Assembly (NCBI GenBank): GCA_016584305.1
Contig: JACEEZ010023663.1
Location: forward strand, 423,927 to 487,926
Direction: 5' to 3'
DNA length: 64,000 nucleotides
Source: Chionoecetes opilio
Lineage: Eukaryota; Arthropoda; Malacostraca; Decapoda; Majidae
Below are positions 34,154 through 44,619 of this stretch, piece after piece. The position numbers and the translations under genes are program-made. Each line of letters starts with the position of its first letter. The first letter of the stretch is position 1. The notes beneath the pieces were generated by a model. The model saw only the letters and a program-made list of their open reading frames with translations, was not told the origin of the DNA and searched no databases.

Positions 34154-35816
34154 ATTTTCCTTAATTTGCAGAAACAGTAAAATTTAATGCCAAGACGTTC
34201 CTCTCAAATACTAAAGGTAAAAGGTAAAGATGGGAGCATACGCTATGCTGCGCGTGGCCTCAGTGCTTATCTCCGTGTCATTAGCCCTTAGAGCCTGTGG
34301 TGGGTGAGGACCCGTTACCCAGGGAAACAGGGCTAGTGTAACATCCGGGTTACCACAGTTACCTTCCCCAGGTTTCCCCAGGTACCCATTTATCAATCCC
34401 GAGATGGAGGAAGAACAGCTGGTTTGGCTGGTCACCGACTTGCCCTGGACCGGATTCGAACCAGGGCCCGCAGATTCGTAGCCAGGCACGCTAGCCACTA
34501 CACCATGGAGCTCTCAAATACTACTTGTCTCTATATCAGCAGTTCTTAACCTGGGGGTGTGGGTAGCCTAATTACCTAGGGGGGCGTGAGCCAAGAGAGG
34601 AAAAGAAAGAAGAACTGTCAAGTATTTAACTTTAAAGCTCATTCTTTGCTTTAACATGAGTGTCGCTGCGAGGGTGAGCGTCGCCACAGAGAAGCAAGTG
34701 TGGCTGAAAAACTCTGCGGTGACGCCTTGCTGCGTTTCACTTACTCTCTTGACTTTTATGCAATATTATCTTTTGTCATTATTATTACTATTATCATTGT
34801 TATTTTAATCATTACTATTATAGCGCGTAGCTTCTGGTGTGCGGCGGCCCTTAAACATGATCTAACTACATCTGCTGGGTAGATGCGAGGTGTTCATGAA
34901 TAATTATGTGCACAGTAAAAGTGCTCAAAACACGCATTTTTTCAGGTTTTCTTTCTGATTCAGGATTATTATGAAATGTCTTGGTTGAAAAAGTGAAGAA
35001 AGGGGGGGGGCATGGAGGCAAGGACCCACTACTGAAGGGGGCGTGGTGGTGAAAAGGTTAAGAAACACTGACTGCCCTAAGCAATGGGATGTCCAGACAG
35101 GCCAGAAAGGCGGAGCCCAACCTGGAATCTTTTTTTTTCTCTCTTTTTGCGCGTCTGATATAGTTTTCAGAGCCCTAGTAGGCTGCAGCTGCTTTTATAG
35201 ATTTCAGGATGCTAATTTTTCAACATTGATTTTTACTGGTACTATAAATATTTCATGTTAGCCATGGTTTCCTTTCCAGGGTGAAATCAACCGGTACATC
35301 ACGTGGCCCGGCCAGGCGTGCGCGTACAAGGTGGGCGAGATCAAGATCAAGGAGCTGCGACAGAAGGCACAGAATGCTCTGGGAAGCCTTTTTCGGCTCT
35401 CAGACTTCCACGACGAGATGCTGGGCTGCATCGGGCCCCTCAAGATCGTGGAGGAGTGCATCACGAACTACATCGAGCAGACCAACTTGGTGATAGAAAA
35501 AGGGGCAGAGGAGAAACGGGAAGATGAAAAAACCGAAAGGAGTGATAAAAAGATGTATATCGAGCAGACGAACTTACCCCTGGGAAGGAGGGGAGAAGAG
35601 AAAACGAAAGAAAAGATTGTGATCAGAGATAAGAAGGAAATCAAGTCTCCAGAACACCAAGCCAAGGGTTTTGCTAGTAAGGTAACTGATCAGACTTATA
35701 TATATAGTAGAGTGTTGTGGGCGTCTGGCGGGGCGGGCTGTGTGTTGTGTCCCAGCGCGGCGGTGGTGGTGGTAGCGGTGTGCTCCCTGGCGTCCCTGCA
35801 CCTCGGCATAGTCTGA
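24013..35816 (+). CDS. DUF885-family probable secreted/GPI-anchored metallopeptidase, tandem copy B (13 exons)
   Basis: Exons: 24013-24195, 24711-24779, 26513-26643, 27917-28015, 28653-28743, 29097-29200, 29720-29801, 31424-31594, 32045-32229, 32651-32761, 33299-33535, 33859-33997, 35280-35816 (2139 bp, 712 aa). Exon count and phases equal copy A; exon 1 is 12 bp longer and exon 4 is 12 bp shorter, so numbering coincides from residue 161. A strong N-terminal signal peptide ([19 protein letters not shown]) is present. HEALPGHH is again at 420-427 and EGWALYSE at 466-473. The last exon contains two YIEQTNL blocks 29 codons apart, followed by a charged region and a hydrophobic C-terminus ([14 protein letters not shown]) after a small-residue stretch, as in GPI-anchor signals. 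Exons 8, 12 and the first 270 bp of 13 are almost identical to copy A; exons 1-5, 10 and 11 differ more. No break was seen. Confidence 0.92.
24277..24490 (-). mobile_element. TTAA-type MITE copy 8 (full length)
   Basis: TTAATCCCTTGAAACCCAGA start, GATCTGGGCGTGAAGGAGTTAA-type end; copy B intron 1. Confidence 0.85.
24786..25980. repeat. 1.2-kb CCTAA-rich minisatellite in copy B intron 2
   Basis: Tandem CTTACCTAGCCTACCTAACA + TAAC units (24 bp) mixed with CCTAACCTAACC runs, the complement of TTAGG, the typical arthropod telomere word. It begins 10 bases after the exon 2 donor. Confidence 0.92.
25981..26512. other. Copy B intron 2, unique part
   Basis: No repeat match seen apart from a C-rich CCCCACCCACCC run near 26430-26460; ends at the exon 3 acceptor. 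Confidence 0.4.
27279..27756 (+). mobile_element. TA-flanked TIR element (CCGTAGATAACAG family), copy 2
   Basis: Both termini are intact (CCGTAGATAACAGTAAAGTC and inverse), TA on each side, 478 bp; over 90 percent similar by eye to 1787-2262. Copy B intron 3. Confidence 0.82.
28032..28309 (+). mobile_element. Iterated-word MITE (AAGGGTA family), copy 3
   Basis: TACACTCTTAGAAAAAAAGG to TTATTTCTGGGAGTGTA. It begins 16 bases after the exon 4 donor of copy B. Confidence 0.82.
28422..28603. repeat. 180-bp palindrome in copy B intron 4
   Basis: GTCGCCGCACGTTAAGTTGG (left) and CCAACTTAACGTGCGGCGAG (right) plus the GGGCCC and CCAACACCTCAGCCAAT blocks are inverse around about 28500. The stem is imperfect. 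Confidence 0.75.
29201..29407. repeat. (GT)n tract at the exon 6 donor of copy B
   Basis: The donor GTGGGTGGGTGTGTG is continuous with 200 bases of GT repeats, as in copy A. Confidence 0.93.
29809..31231. repeat. 1.4-kb minisatellite in copy B intron 7, 30/41-bp unit TTTGAGTGCTTGGGAGTGTA
   Basis: Alternating 41- and 30-bp units beginning 8 bases after the exon 7 donor. It is the inverse of the 19960-20366 array. Confidence 0.95.
31662..31877. repeat. Palindromic element in copy B intron 8
   Basis: TAAGCATCCCTTCACAAA... is inverse to ...TTTGTGAAGGGATGCTTA, with a strong inner stem GGCGACCAATGGTATATTAG. A one-armed relative lies at 13042-13090 in the matching intron of copy A. Confidence 0.75.
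32252..32280 (+). mobile_element. TTAA-type MITE end fragment
   Basis: TTAAACCCTTCACGCCCAGA then TCTTTCT, only the left terminus, 90 bases before a complete copy. Confidence 0.55.
32367..32579 (+). mobile_element. TTAA-type MITE copy 9 (full length)
   Basis: TTAA at both ends, 213 bp, in copy B intron 9, close to exon 10. Confidence 0.88.
33131..33284. repeat. (GT)n tracts upstream of copy B exon 11
   Basis: Two GT runs; the second (33220-33284, about 32 repeats) ends 14 bases before the acceptor, so the exon has almost no pyrimidine tract. Confidence 0.93.
33539..33627 (+). mobile_element. CR1-like LINE 3' end, copy 5
   Basis: GATGGGGATGAAAGGTGGAT to TTGTAGCTTTCTTATGAG; the insertion point lies 3-5 bases inside copy B intron 11, right after the donor. 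Confidence 0.8.
33998..34149. repeat. (GT)20 followed by (GA)n at the exon 12 donor of copy B
   Basis: The donor itself is the first GT of the repeat; a 110-base GA run follows. Confidence 0.95.
34213..34512 (-). mobile_element. tRNA-derived SINE
   Basis: On the minus strand, GAGCTCCATGGTGTAGTGGC (A box) and CTGGTTCGAATCCGGTCC (B box) head a 300-bp unit ending in a TTTACC/CTTTTACCTTT-like tail. The acceptor stem does not close as in a mature tRNA. Copy B intron 12. Confidence 0.78.
35553..35639 (+). repeat. Duplicated 87-bp segment in copy B exon 13
   Basis: TATATCGAGCAGACGAACTT (35556) repeats TACATCGAGCAGACCAACTT (35469) 87 bases downstream, in frame. The first unit is copy-A-like and the second continues into copy-B-specific sequence aligned with the A tail (GATAAGAAGG...CAAGTCTCCAGAACAC). 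Confidence 0.8.
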
Positions 35817-35871
35817 TAGTCACCTCATGATCTAAATAGAGCATGATCTAAATAGAGCATGATCTAAATAA

Positions 35872-36303
35872 TAGAGGTCAGCCAGATAGCTCGTCTCGGG
35901 GGCGACAGTGATGTCACTCCCGTTTTTAGCTAAGATTTGTAGCTAAAAAGACCCGGAAGCATATTCCCGTTTTCTGGAAGAGTATGTGGCGTTTACTCCT
36001 GAACACGTTAGGTTACGTTACGTTAGGTTACGGATACAGTAGGTTAGGTTTACCTGAACAGTTAATGGTAACTTTGTGTGGGAATCACTATGGGTGTATT
36101 TACGAGAAAATCCTATGGCTAGTTTCGGATCTACAGCCAAGCGTCTTCACTGGGAAACCACCTACTGGCCTACAGTTGGGCATAGACCAAGATATAGTGG
36201 TCTATGAGTTGGGGAATATGCGACCCGGAGAGCGGTGAGCGGGAGGCGAGGGCGACAGTGACGTCACGCTGTCGAGCCTTTCCCGATGTCTGGCTGACCT
36301 CTA
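35872..36303. mobile_element. TIR element in the 3' region of copy B
   Basis: TAGAGGTCAGCCAGA and TCTGGCTGACCTCTA termini, with GGGCGACAGTGATGTCAC-type subterminal repeats. It contains the 10585-10850 repeat and separates the stop codon from the conserved 3' UTR block. Confidence 0.65.
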
Positions 36304-36480
36304 GGCCTACTACTGTGATCATGAGTCACCTGCAGTGTGTGGGGCACCGAGCACGTGGCCTCCGTGAGGCGTGAATGAGCTGTATATTGGTGGCTTCCTC
36401 TCTGTACATTAGCGCGCTGTGTAGCTTACTAGCTTTTCCTGTCACGTCATAGTGATGAATTATTTGTTATCTTCGAGCCC
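36304..36480 (+). other. 3' UTR-like segment of copy B displaced by an insertion
   Basis: Bases 36325-36455 match the copy A 3' UTR, but lie about 500 bases beyond the copy B stop because a repeat element (35872-36303) intervenes. The mature mRNA may include the element or end before it. Confidence 0.5.
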
Positions 36481-36835
36481 AATCAATGATCCTCAGACGG
36501 GGGAAGACTGTTCCTTATAGTGAATTTAGCCGCACCCGTTCCGGAGACTTTACTGTTCCGCGTGCGCCCCTGGGCCTGTTTGCGTCGAATGGCTACTTTC
36601 AGATACTGTCAGCTACCCATATATATATAGACAGTTTATTTTGTCATGGCATGAATGGATACAGCTACCGGTAGGAAGTAACTGTATCGCATTGGCACCA
36701 CCTGGTGTACTACATAATATGGCCGCATTGACACAGCTATAATGATGTGAGGGTAGGGTTTCGTGATGATTTTAATGTTTTCACTCCTACAACTGTTCTT
36801 CTCTATCATCATGCTATAACGTTTCTTTGTTATTT

Positions 36836-37442
36836 ACAGACGTGTGGTGGCGTTAATACTTACATTTGTACATTCATGATTTCAGGAAAGTTAGAAGGGG
36901 CTATCTGGAAAGTCTGTGTCATTTTGTGTCATCATCTGTGTCATATTAGGGCTATAAATGAACAAATTACAAAAATAAAACCGAGTGGCGACCTTGCTAT
37001 ACCTACTACAGTAAAGTCGCCAGCTAGTATTTTAACCCAACAGTTGAGTCGCCACTCTGGGGAATTCAGGGAAATTAGAGGTAAAGTAAAACAAGTCTCT
37101 ATATATATTACCTGCGGAAGATGCTTGGATATATAAAAATTCCTCTGCCAACGTGAAAGCAAATTCTATTCAAGTTTGAAAGATCTGGCAAGCCTTGTGT
37201 CCTGCCGCCCGAAAGGTGATTAGCTACTATCTATCGTCGCGCGAAGAAAAACTTGAAAAGCAAAATACGCAACAGTTATACTTGCAGATACAAAGCATAA
37301 AACAATGCTGAAACAGGGAAGATTATACAGTCATGATATAAACTACTGTGTAACATCTTCAGTGGCACATAAAAATCAGTAGTGATGCTATAATTCGTAA
37401 TATTTGGCGGCTGGCGACATTAGTGCAGACTGTTATCTACGG
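36836..37442 (-). mobile_element. TA-flanked TIR element (CCGTAGATAACAG family), copy 3, rearranged
   Basis: Inverse of the family with one intact end (GACTGTTATCTACGG then TA at 37443). The other end is unclear. An extra internal block with CAGTAAAGTCGCCAG lies near 37011. Confidence 0.65.
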
Positions 37443-37444
37443 TA

Positions 37445-37784
37445 GCGTGGACGGGCCTCTAGGCACCACAACACAGGTGAACGCCCCTGCTGCTCCTGAG
37501 TGGCGTTACCTGCGCTGATGCACACGTGTAACCTCATTACTTCTATAACGTGTGTGTCTGTGTTTGTGTTTTAGCCATTTTTTTTTTTATTCTAAAAATG
37601 AATTAACATAACAATGTATGTATATTCAGAATGTATTCACAAAATAATGTGTGAAGTCATGTGTAAATTTACAGCTTTCAGGCAGAAAAAAAAATTGTCA
37701 TGAAAATTGAAATGGAGAAGCGTGGTAAGTTTCCAGGGCGCGTCACAGTTCCTACACCATGTACACTACACAGCACATCTACAC
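37445..37784. other. Intergenic, nothing recognised
   Basis: AT-rich, with a poly-T run near 37578; no gene or window-internal repeat seen. Confidence 0.4.
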
Positions 37785-38380
37785 ATATAGCAGATTTTAG
37801 AGTAGTGACATATTTCCTACAGAGATACAGCATATCTCCTACACACAGTAGGTGTAGAAGATATGCCTGACACTTGTTTTTGTGTAGGAAATATGACCGC
37901 CTATGTGTAGGAGCTGTGACAGTATGTAAATATGTGCATCTATACTGTAAATATGTGCATCTGTGTTGAATGCAACGCAGGTACAGTTTGTTGTTCCTGG
38001 CCACATTTCGGAAGTACCGGAATCCAGAGTTGTCTTTGTAAACCACTGCGTTGAAGCGGGTGTTCCCCTCACTACTAGCCATGCTGGGTCCAGGAACAGT
38101 GGAGTACAAGGCTCCGAAATGCCGTCTGGCCCGACGTATGGAGAAAAACCTAAACTCGACTCTTGTCTGAATGTGAACGGTACTTGTCTCTCTGGTTTGG
38201 TTGCTCCATAATACTGCGCAGAAAGGACATATATCAAGCTAAGTACTTGTTGACTGGTCAAGGTCGTCAGCAGGAGTGTAGTGAGCCAACAGAAGCGCCG
38301 AGTACAGAGGCGCCCCACAGTGGGTGTAGGAGGTACGCTGTAGCCTTGTAGGAAATATGTCACTACTCTCAAAACTGCTA
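37785..38380. mobile_element. ~600-bp TIR element with GTAGGAAATATG words
   Basis: AGTAGTGACATATTTCCTAC (37801) and GTAGGAAATATGTCACTACT (38347) are inverse. Related words (GTGTAGGAAATATGACMGCC) recur at 37883 and 38420, so the element may extend to about 38500. The internal frame has no recognised domain. Confidence 0.6.
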
Positions 38381-38499
38381 AATTTGTAGGAGTGTTTTGT
38401 GTAGGGAATGTGCTGGATACTGGTTTTGGTGTAGGAAATATGACAGCCTATGTGTAGGATATGTGGCAGTACTCCAACTATTGTAGGTTTGTAGGAAAT

Positions 38500-39149
38500 G
38501 TGACTACGCCCCAGTTTACATCCGGGCCTGGACAGTCGGCTGCCCCGTGGCCACGCGCCTCGCTGTCACGCAGACGCTGACTTGAAGTTATTCTCGCTCA
38601 AATCACCACAAAGAGTAGACGTCGAGTGTTAAGCTGCCTTCCACGTGGGTAATCTTGGCCAATGTTGAGGCGGTGCATTGGTCTGAGGTGGTGAACGCAG
38701 TGTACACAGCGGCCTGAACGTAGTGTTGACCTGACCAGTGTTCCCTCCAAAGGTGACCCCAACCAGTGTCCCGCCACTCAGCCGTGCCAGGTACGTGACT
38801 CCCTTGTCTGGTGTGGTGCCAGGCAAGGTAGTACTTGGTGCCAGGCCCAGGGATTGTTATGCTCGTGTGTTGCTAAAACTGTAGTTTAGTACAATACTCC
38901 CTATTGACCAATACTCTCCTGACATAACTTGCAGTTTAGCCCCCCACCAGTTAACTATGGGGGGGTTACGAGGTTATAATGGCAGGATATTTACCTGTCA
39001 GGTTTGTTTAGGATTAGTTTCGGTTCGGTAAGGTTAGGGTTTTGAGGGGTCATAAACCAGTTAAATTTACCTCCCCCACCCAACATCCCGATTTCCCACA
39101 GTCCCCCAACCCTGTCGGCTTCTAAGAGGGAGTCTAGGTTAGGTTAGGT
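38500..39149. other. Intergenic, no gene recognised
   Basis: Contains GGTTAGG words and GC-rich patches (38520-38830); frames carry no domain. Confidence 0.4.
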
Positions 39150-40143
39150 GGTAAATAGGCAGTTTCAACCAATACTCATCTGACAAAAGCTGGGGGGGGG
39201 GGGTTGTGCCCCCCGGACCCCTTGCTAGTTCACTAACTTAACCTGAGCATTAATTACGTAATCTCACCTCACTGGGGGGGGGGGGGGGGGGGGGGGTTCG
39301 CTCCTAGACCCCGTTTGTGTTATTTTTCATTTCCGACGGCTGTGTTAGTTACAAATCATACTCCTTATGATGAGAACGAAGCGTTCAGGACACTTAAAAC
39401 CACCGAGCGTGTATTGGTTCAATTTGGGGTATTATTTTCCACTAGGACCGAAATTCCCTACACAATTGGGAGTGGTTTCTGTATATCGTATTGGATTCTA
39501 GGAAACATTTACTCTATGAGCTTCCGTTGCAAATCATTACTTTTGGAGATATGACATTTTGTTTATAGGGAGGCGAGAAAAAATGTGTTTACGAGCGCCT
39601 TACTCTTCTTCCTCTTGTGACCTGCATCGCCTCTGTTCTTCCTTGCCGCTGACACTTTAATGAGGATTTGGCTTTAGTTAGGAGGCTAAAGCGAGGGGTT
39701 AGGTTAGGGTCGTGAGACAGAAGATGGGGTTAGGTTAGTTTAATTTTAATCTTATACACTCCTACCTACTAAAAACATCTTATATCTCAGAAAGTAGTGA
39801 TTTGCGATGGAAGCTCATAGAGTAAATGTTTCTTAGAATCCATTAAGGTAAACAGAAACCATACTCCCAATTGTGTAGAGAATTTCGGTCCTATTGTAAA
39901 AATTTACCAATTTGGTTGTAACGGCACTTACACTGGTTAGGTTACATAATTTCGATGTCCAGGTTAGGTTAGTGAACTAGCTTTTGGGGGGCGGGGCAGG
40001 TCTCGGGGAGCCATAAATCAGTTATATTTGCCTCCTCCACTCACAATGTCGATTTTTTTACCCTCCTCCAAGCTTGTTGTCTATAGGGAAAAAGAAAATG
40101 GTAATCGAGATTCGAGAGTATTGGTTGAAACTGCATATTTACC
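39150..40143. mobile_element. ~1-kb palindromic TIR element (GGTAAATA-CAGTTTCAACCAAT family)
   Basis: Ends GGTAAATAGGCAGTTTCAAC and GTTGAAACTGCATATTTACC are inverse, and inner arms (CACAATTGGGAGT near 39459 and 39865; AAACATTTACTCTATGAGCT near 39505 and its inverse near 39807) continue the stem. A truncated relative ends at 54347. Confidence 0.75.
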
Positions 40144-40299
40144 ATTTTTCAATTCTTATCATAGAATGTCAGATTGCTAACTTTACAATTTGGTAGTGAG
40201 TTTGCTGTACTCAGGGCAGCTAACAGAGTTATAGTCATGAAAAGTCATCTGTATAAAGATTGTGATGGATGACTACAACCTGTAAAGTCAACAATCCCT

Positions 40300-41012
40300 G
40301 CTCCACACGGCCCAGACTGACTTGACCACCCTGACAACACAGCCCAGACTGACTTGACCACCCTGACAACACAGCCCAGACTGACTTGACCACCCTGACA
40401 ACACAGCCCAGACTGACTTGACCACCCTGACAACACAGCCCAGACTGACTTGACCACCCTGACAACACAGCCCAGACTGACTTGACCACCCTGACAACAC
40501 AGCCCAGACTGACTTGATCACCCTGACAACACAGCCCAGACTGACTTGACCACCCTGACAACACAGCCCAGACTGACTTGACCACCCTGACAACACAGCC
40601 CAGACTGACTTGACCACCCTGACAACACAGCCCAGACTGACTTGACCACCCTGACAACACAGCCCAGACTGACTTGACCACCCTGACAACACAGCCCAGA
40701 CTGACTTGATCACCCTGACAACACAGCCCAGACTGACTTGACCACCCTGACAACACAGCCCAGACTGACTTGACCACCCTGACAACACAGCCCAGACTGA
40801 CTTGACCACCCTGACAACACAGCCCAGACTGACTTGATCACCCTGACAACACAGCCCAGACTGACTTGATCACCCTGACAACACAGCCCAGACTGACGTG
40901 ATCACCCTGACAACACAGCCCAGACTGACTTGATCACCCTGACAACACAGCCCAGACTGACTTGATCACCCTGACAACACAGCCCAGACTGACTTGACCA
41001 CCCTGACAACAC
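40300..41012. repeat. 32-bp minisatellite CCCAGACTGACTTGACCACC + CTGACAACACAG
   Basis: About 22 units with rare substitutions (TTGATCACC variants); open frames here are by-products of the repeat. Confidence 0.95.
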
Positions 41013-41495
41013 ACCTCCCATCCCTACTATATGGATCTCACCATGGTCTTGTACAGCCTCCCCAATCACATTTTTCCAGCTTATAACCTTCTCTCCTCAC
41101 ATGACTCCTTGATACAGGGAATATTTGGGATCAAATAAATACAACGGATACAGAATGACGCTATTTTTAAGACTAGACAGTACATAGGTAATCATTTGGT
41201 TATGATATCAATTGTAAAAAACCTGTGAAGTAAATAAATATTACAATATGGTAAGATTTTGCAACACATACTCTCAGTAACTCACGAAATACATAATTGC
41301 ATTTTCACCATACGTAATATAACTGAAAATACCACCTCGGATCTTCACAACTCTACAAACCATAATACATTTACCCTTATAGAAATAGCCATTCAGAATT
41401 AGTCATTTTCAGGGTTACACAAAGTTTTTGCAACAATTGACAAAAATTATATTGATTAAAATTTTCATTAATGCACAAATCACTAGTTTTTATCT
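41013..41495. other. Intergenic, nothing recognised
   Basis: AT-rich sequence without a repeat match in the window. Confidence 0.4.
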
Positions 41496-41642
41496 TAAGT
41501 TTATCAAATCATCGTTTTCACCTGTAAGTTTATCAGATCATCGTTTTCACCTGTAAGTTTATCAAATCATCGTTTTCACCTGTAAGTTTATCAAATCATC
41601 GTTTTCACCTGTAAGTTTATCAAATCATCGTTTTCACCTGTA
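41496..41642. repeat. 29-bp minisatellite AAGTTTATCAAATCATCGTT
   Basis: Five units of AAGTTTATCAAATCATCGTT + TTCACCTGT. Confidence 0.9.
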
Positions 41643-42904
41643 TGAGTCTTCAGCCTACGAAAATATACAGAAATATACAATCAAGTAGTCGATCATAAAC
41701 CCTTAAAGTTAAGCAAGCCTGTATAGACTAAGGAGTAAAAGGAAAGTTTTAAAGCTGCATCTGTGGACTAGAAGTTATAGGAATCAATAACTTGCTGCAT
41801 TCAATTCTGTTGTCCAGAAAGAGGCAGGTTAAGGAACGGTGGAAGCTAATGCAAATTAATGAAGTGCAGGACTGTGTTACATCCTACCCGCATCATCCCG
41901 AGGTGGAGGGTTGGCTGTCTGGAGGCGGGAGTCTTGGCACCATTGTGGGCACACTAAAGCGCTGGCCCACAACCTCTGTTTATAATTGTCATGGTCGGTA
42001 CAAATTCCGTTAAGTGCACCAGCAATCCTCTAGCTTTCCTGACGGAATCTGTCATCTTTTAGGAATTTCTGTAAAAACATTTGCTATTGCCCATGACATC
42101 AAAAGCTTTTGGTAGTATATTTTTGAGAGTCTGGATGACCTGTCTGGTGGATGTCAGCCATGTGAGGATCTGTGGCAGGGAGAGGCAAGGGGCTCTAGAA
42201 CCTTGGCCCATAATGCACCCAGCAAATACTTCTTCCAATTCAATGTTTTAATGTCATGCAGTTTCACTTTTGTTGATTTAAGAATGTTAGTTTTCAACAT
42301 ACTCTACCTGTAATATGACAGATGCAAAACATTTTTCTAGGAAAGGGTTGAGCTTCACCTAAACTGATTCTTAGTCCAAGGTGAGGGAGAACTGAGGGAT
42401 GGATGCAAAGCGGCAGTAACATAGTGTGCAGGAAGGGCCACACAGCGCAGTAGTGCGCAGGAAGGGGCACAAAGCGCAGCGTTGAAGACCAATGACACGG
42501 AACTTATCTTACAATCATAATCATGTTGGACTGTGTGCAAACAGTAAAAAAAAATAACAAAATAGGTAATATTTAAGACATTTGCATTTAGTAATTGATT
42601 TAATGCCAAAAAGGTGAATGTGCCAGCCATCAGAGGTCATATGGCACTGTGGCAAAGCATATCAAGGGTCAGGGTTAAAGAATAATAGTGAAACGAGGAG
42701 GGAAGGGGAAAGAACGGAATGTTACAGCAGGATGGTTAGATCAGATGTAAGATGTGGATTTGCTGGAGGAAGGAGGTTAAATTTTCCAGGGAGAAGGAGG
42801 GGGATTCCGGGAGAATGTCCGCAAGACAGGGAGGTAGGGAAAGGGAGGACAAATGAGGGAAGGAACTGGAACGGGCAGGAGTAAGATGGGGGCAGGATAT
42901 TAGG
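41643..42904. other. Intergenic, no gene recognised
   Basis: Short frames (e.g. 41792-42013) show no family resemblance; a tandem GTGCGCAGGAAGGGSCACA-type duplication occurs near 42427-42475. Confidence 0.4.
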
Positions 42905-43030
42905 ACATGTTGGACAGTGAGAGGAACTTGACAGGGTGTGCAGAGGGTTGGGGAGGAGCGTGACAGGGTGTGCAGAGGGTTGGGGAGGAGCGTGACAGGG
43001 TGTGCAGAGGGTTGGGGAGGAGCGTGACAT
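42905..43030. repeat. 32-bp minisatellite GTGTGCAGAGGGTTGGGGAG
   Basis: Three to four units. Confidence 0.88.
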
Positions 43031-43780
43031 GATAGGTTGCATTTAGTAAACAATTGGAATTTGTTGCCAGTGCTGTGGGCTCGGTCAGGGAACTTGAGTG
43101 TTGCATATTTCGTTTTTCATCCTCAGCTTTGAATACACCAAACCAGAATTTGTCAAAATGGATTATTTATTCTATTATTCTAAGAAAGAAATATACATAC
43201 AGTATGTAATTAAGAAAAATACACTCATATATAATAGAAAATACAAATGATGATAATTATATTGGCTACGCACTCTGGTTTACCCTCCGATAAGGTAACA
43301 GTGGCATACATGACACAGAAATAAGAAAAGAGTCATGATAACATGCCGACTCGCAAAATGGACGTAGAAACTGTTTTCATACTTAATAATTGTGGCAGGC
43401 AAGGGTGTGTAGTAATCTAAACTCTTAAAAACCTTATATTGCTGGTTTATTTTCCCTTTGCAGTACTATGATTGGAAGTATTCACGTGTTAGGAACCTTG
43501 TGGGATCCGTCAGTGTGGCGGGGCACTAGCCATGCCCACGACACAAGGTCTGGGCTGACCCTGCAGCATAAGGGAAAACTGTCATGGGTGTTTTGAAGAT
43601 GGTAAAACAGATAAAACAATATACTGATAGTGAGTTACAACAAATCCTTCACATTCAAAATTAAAATTCATGCAACAAACATTGAATAGTGAGGATTTCC
43701 CATTGATAGGATTTATCTTGTGATAGCAGATATGGAATAATGTACCTATGCACTACTTAATAAAGGGTTACCACTGAAAA
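43031..43780. other. Intergenic, no gene recognised
   Basis: AT-rich; no domain-bearing frame and no repeat match in the window. Confidence 0.4.
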
Positions 43781-43782
43781 TA

Positions 43783-44115
43783 CAGTAAAACCTCTCATAT
43801 TCGGACTAATTGGGCCAAGGAGTGGTCCGAGTAATGCAAGGATTCGAATAATGGGGGAGTTATATATGGGGGTATTTAGATATGTAAAAAAAAAAAAAAA
43901 TATCTAGGTTAGGAAATTTCAACCCCTAAAAAAAATTAAAAAAAATCTAGGTGAGGAGATTTCAACCCTTAAAAAAAAATATAATAATAAAAAAAAAAAA
44001 AATTCTAGGCTAGGAAATTTCGACCCCTAAAATAAAAAAAAATAAAAAAAGAGGAGGAGGTCCGAATAATGTCAAAGTCCGAATAATGAGTGTCCGAATA
44101 CGAGAGGTTTTACTG
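43783..44115 (+). mobile_element. pogo/Tigger-like MITE (CAGTAAAACCTCTC family), copy 2
   Basis: Complete inverted ends with TA on both sides; the interior repeats CTAGGNNAGGAAATTTCAACC after A-rich runs. Confidence 0.85.
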
Positions 44116-44144
44116 TACATCAAATCACTATGTATAGAAACTTA

Positions 44145-44300
44145 GCAGCCCAGTGAACAAGCGAGAGATTTGTGTGGTCACAGAGGCGTGGGTTCATATC
44201 CCTGGTTAGGCGGAGACACTGGGCGTGTCTCCTTTCGCGCTCTGGTCCCTGTTCACCTAGCTGAGAAAAGGTGTGGGATGTAAGCCAAGGGGGTGTTTTC
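44145..44300 (+). mobile_element. SINE-like unit with a degenerate tRNA promoter
   Basis: TTAGCAGCCCAGTG (A-box-like) and GTGGGTTCATATCCCTG (B-box-like) 45 bases apart, then a body with TTCACCTAGCTGAGAAAAGG. Confidence 0.5.
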
Positions 44301-44414
44301 ATTAATTTAGTTTTATTAAATGAAATTCATCTAGTTGTACTTTACAGGGCCTGAGCTACACGCATATGGCCCCGTCTCCATATATCCATTCTATCATTCA
44401 TTTATGTGTTTATG

Positions 44415-44617
44415 TATAGTGGTTAGTGTTGGCCGAAAACACCACCCCGGGAGGCGGGTCACAAACCCCCGGCTAACACCCGGAACCCACTCATTGTTGG
44501 GTGGACGGGGGCTCGGGTTTTAAGAAGACCGCCCATCTCTCTGCGCTCCGCCCGGGGATCGAACCCGGGACTTCTCGATTGTGAACCGAGCGTGCTAACC
44601 ACTACACTACGGAGTAC
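44415..44617 (-). mobile_element. tRNA-Val-like-headed SINE
   Basis: On the minus strand 44615-44545 reads as an almost complete cloverleaf: TCCGTAGTGTAGTGGTTAGC, an anticodon stem CTCGG/TCGAG with loop TTCACAA (CAC, Val), and T-arm CCGGGTTCGATCCCCGG. The acceptor stem pairs at only about five positions and the repeat body continues to about 44415, so a SINE is likelier than a tRNA gene. Confidence 0.7.
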
Positions 44618-44619
44618 CC

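Noticed and set aside
37839..38372. 177-codon minus-strand frame
   Set aside because: Lies inside an inverted-repeat element, ends in repeat words, and has no recognisable family.
40235..40809. 170-180-codon minus-strand frames
   Set aside because: Pure product of the 32-bp minisatellite, open in several frames at once.
44545..44615. tRNA-Val(CAC) gene
   Set aside because: Anticodon and T arms fold, but the acceptor stem is incomplete and the sequence continues as a repeat body, so it is called a SINE head.
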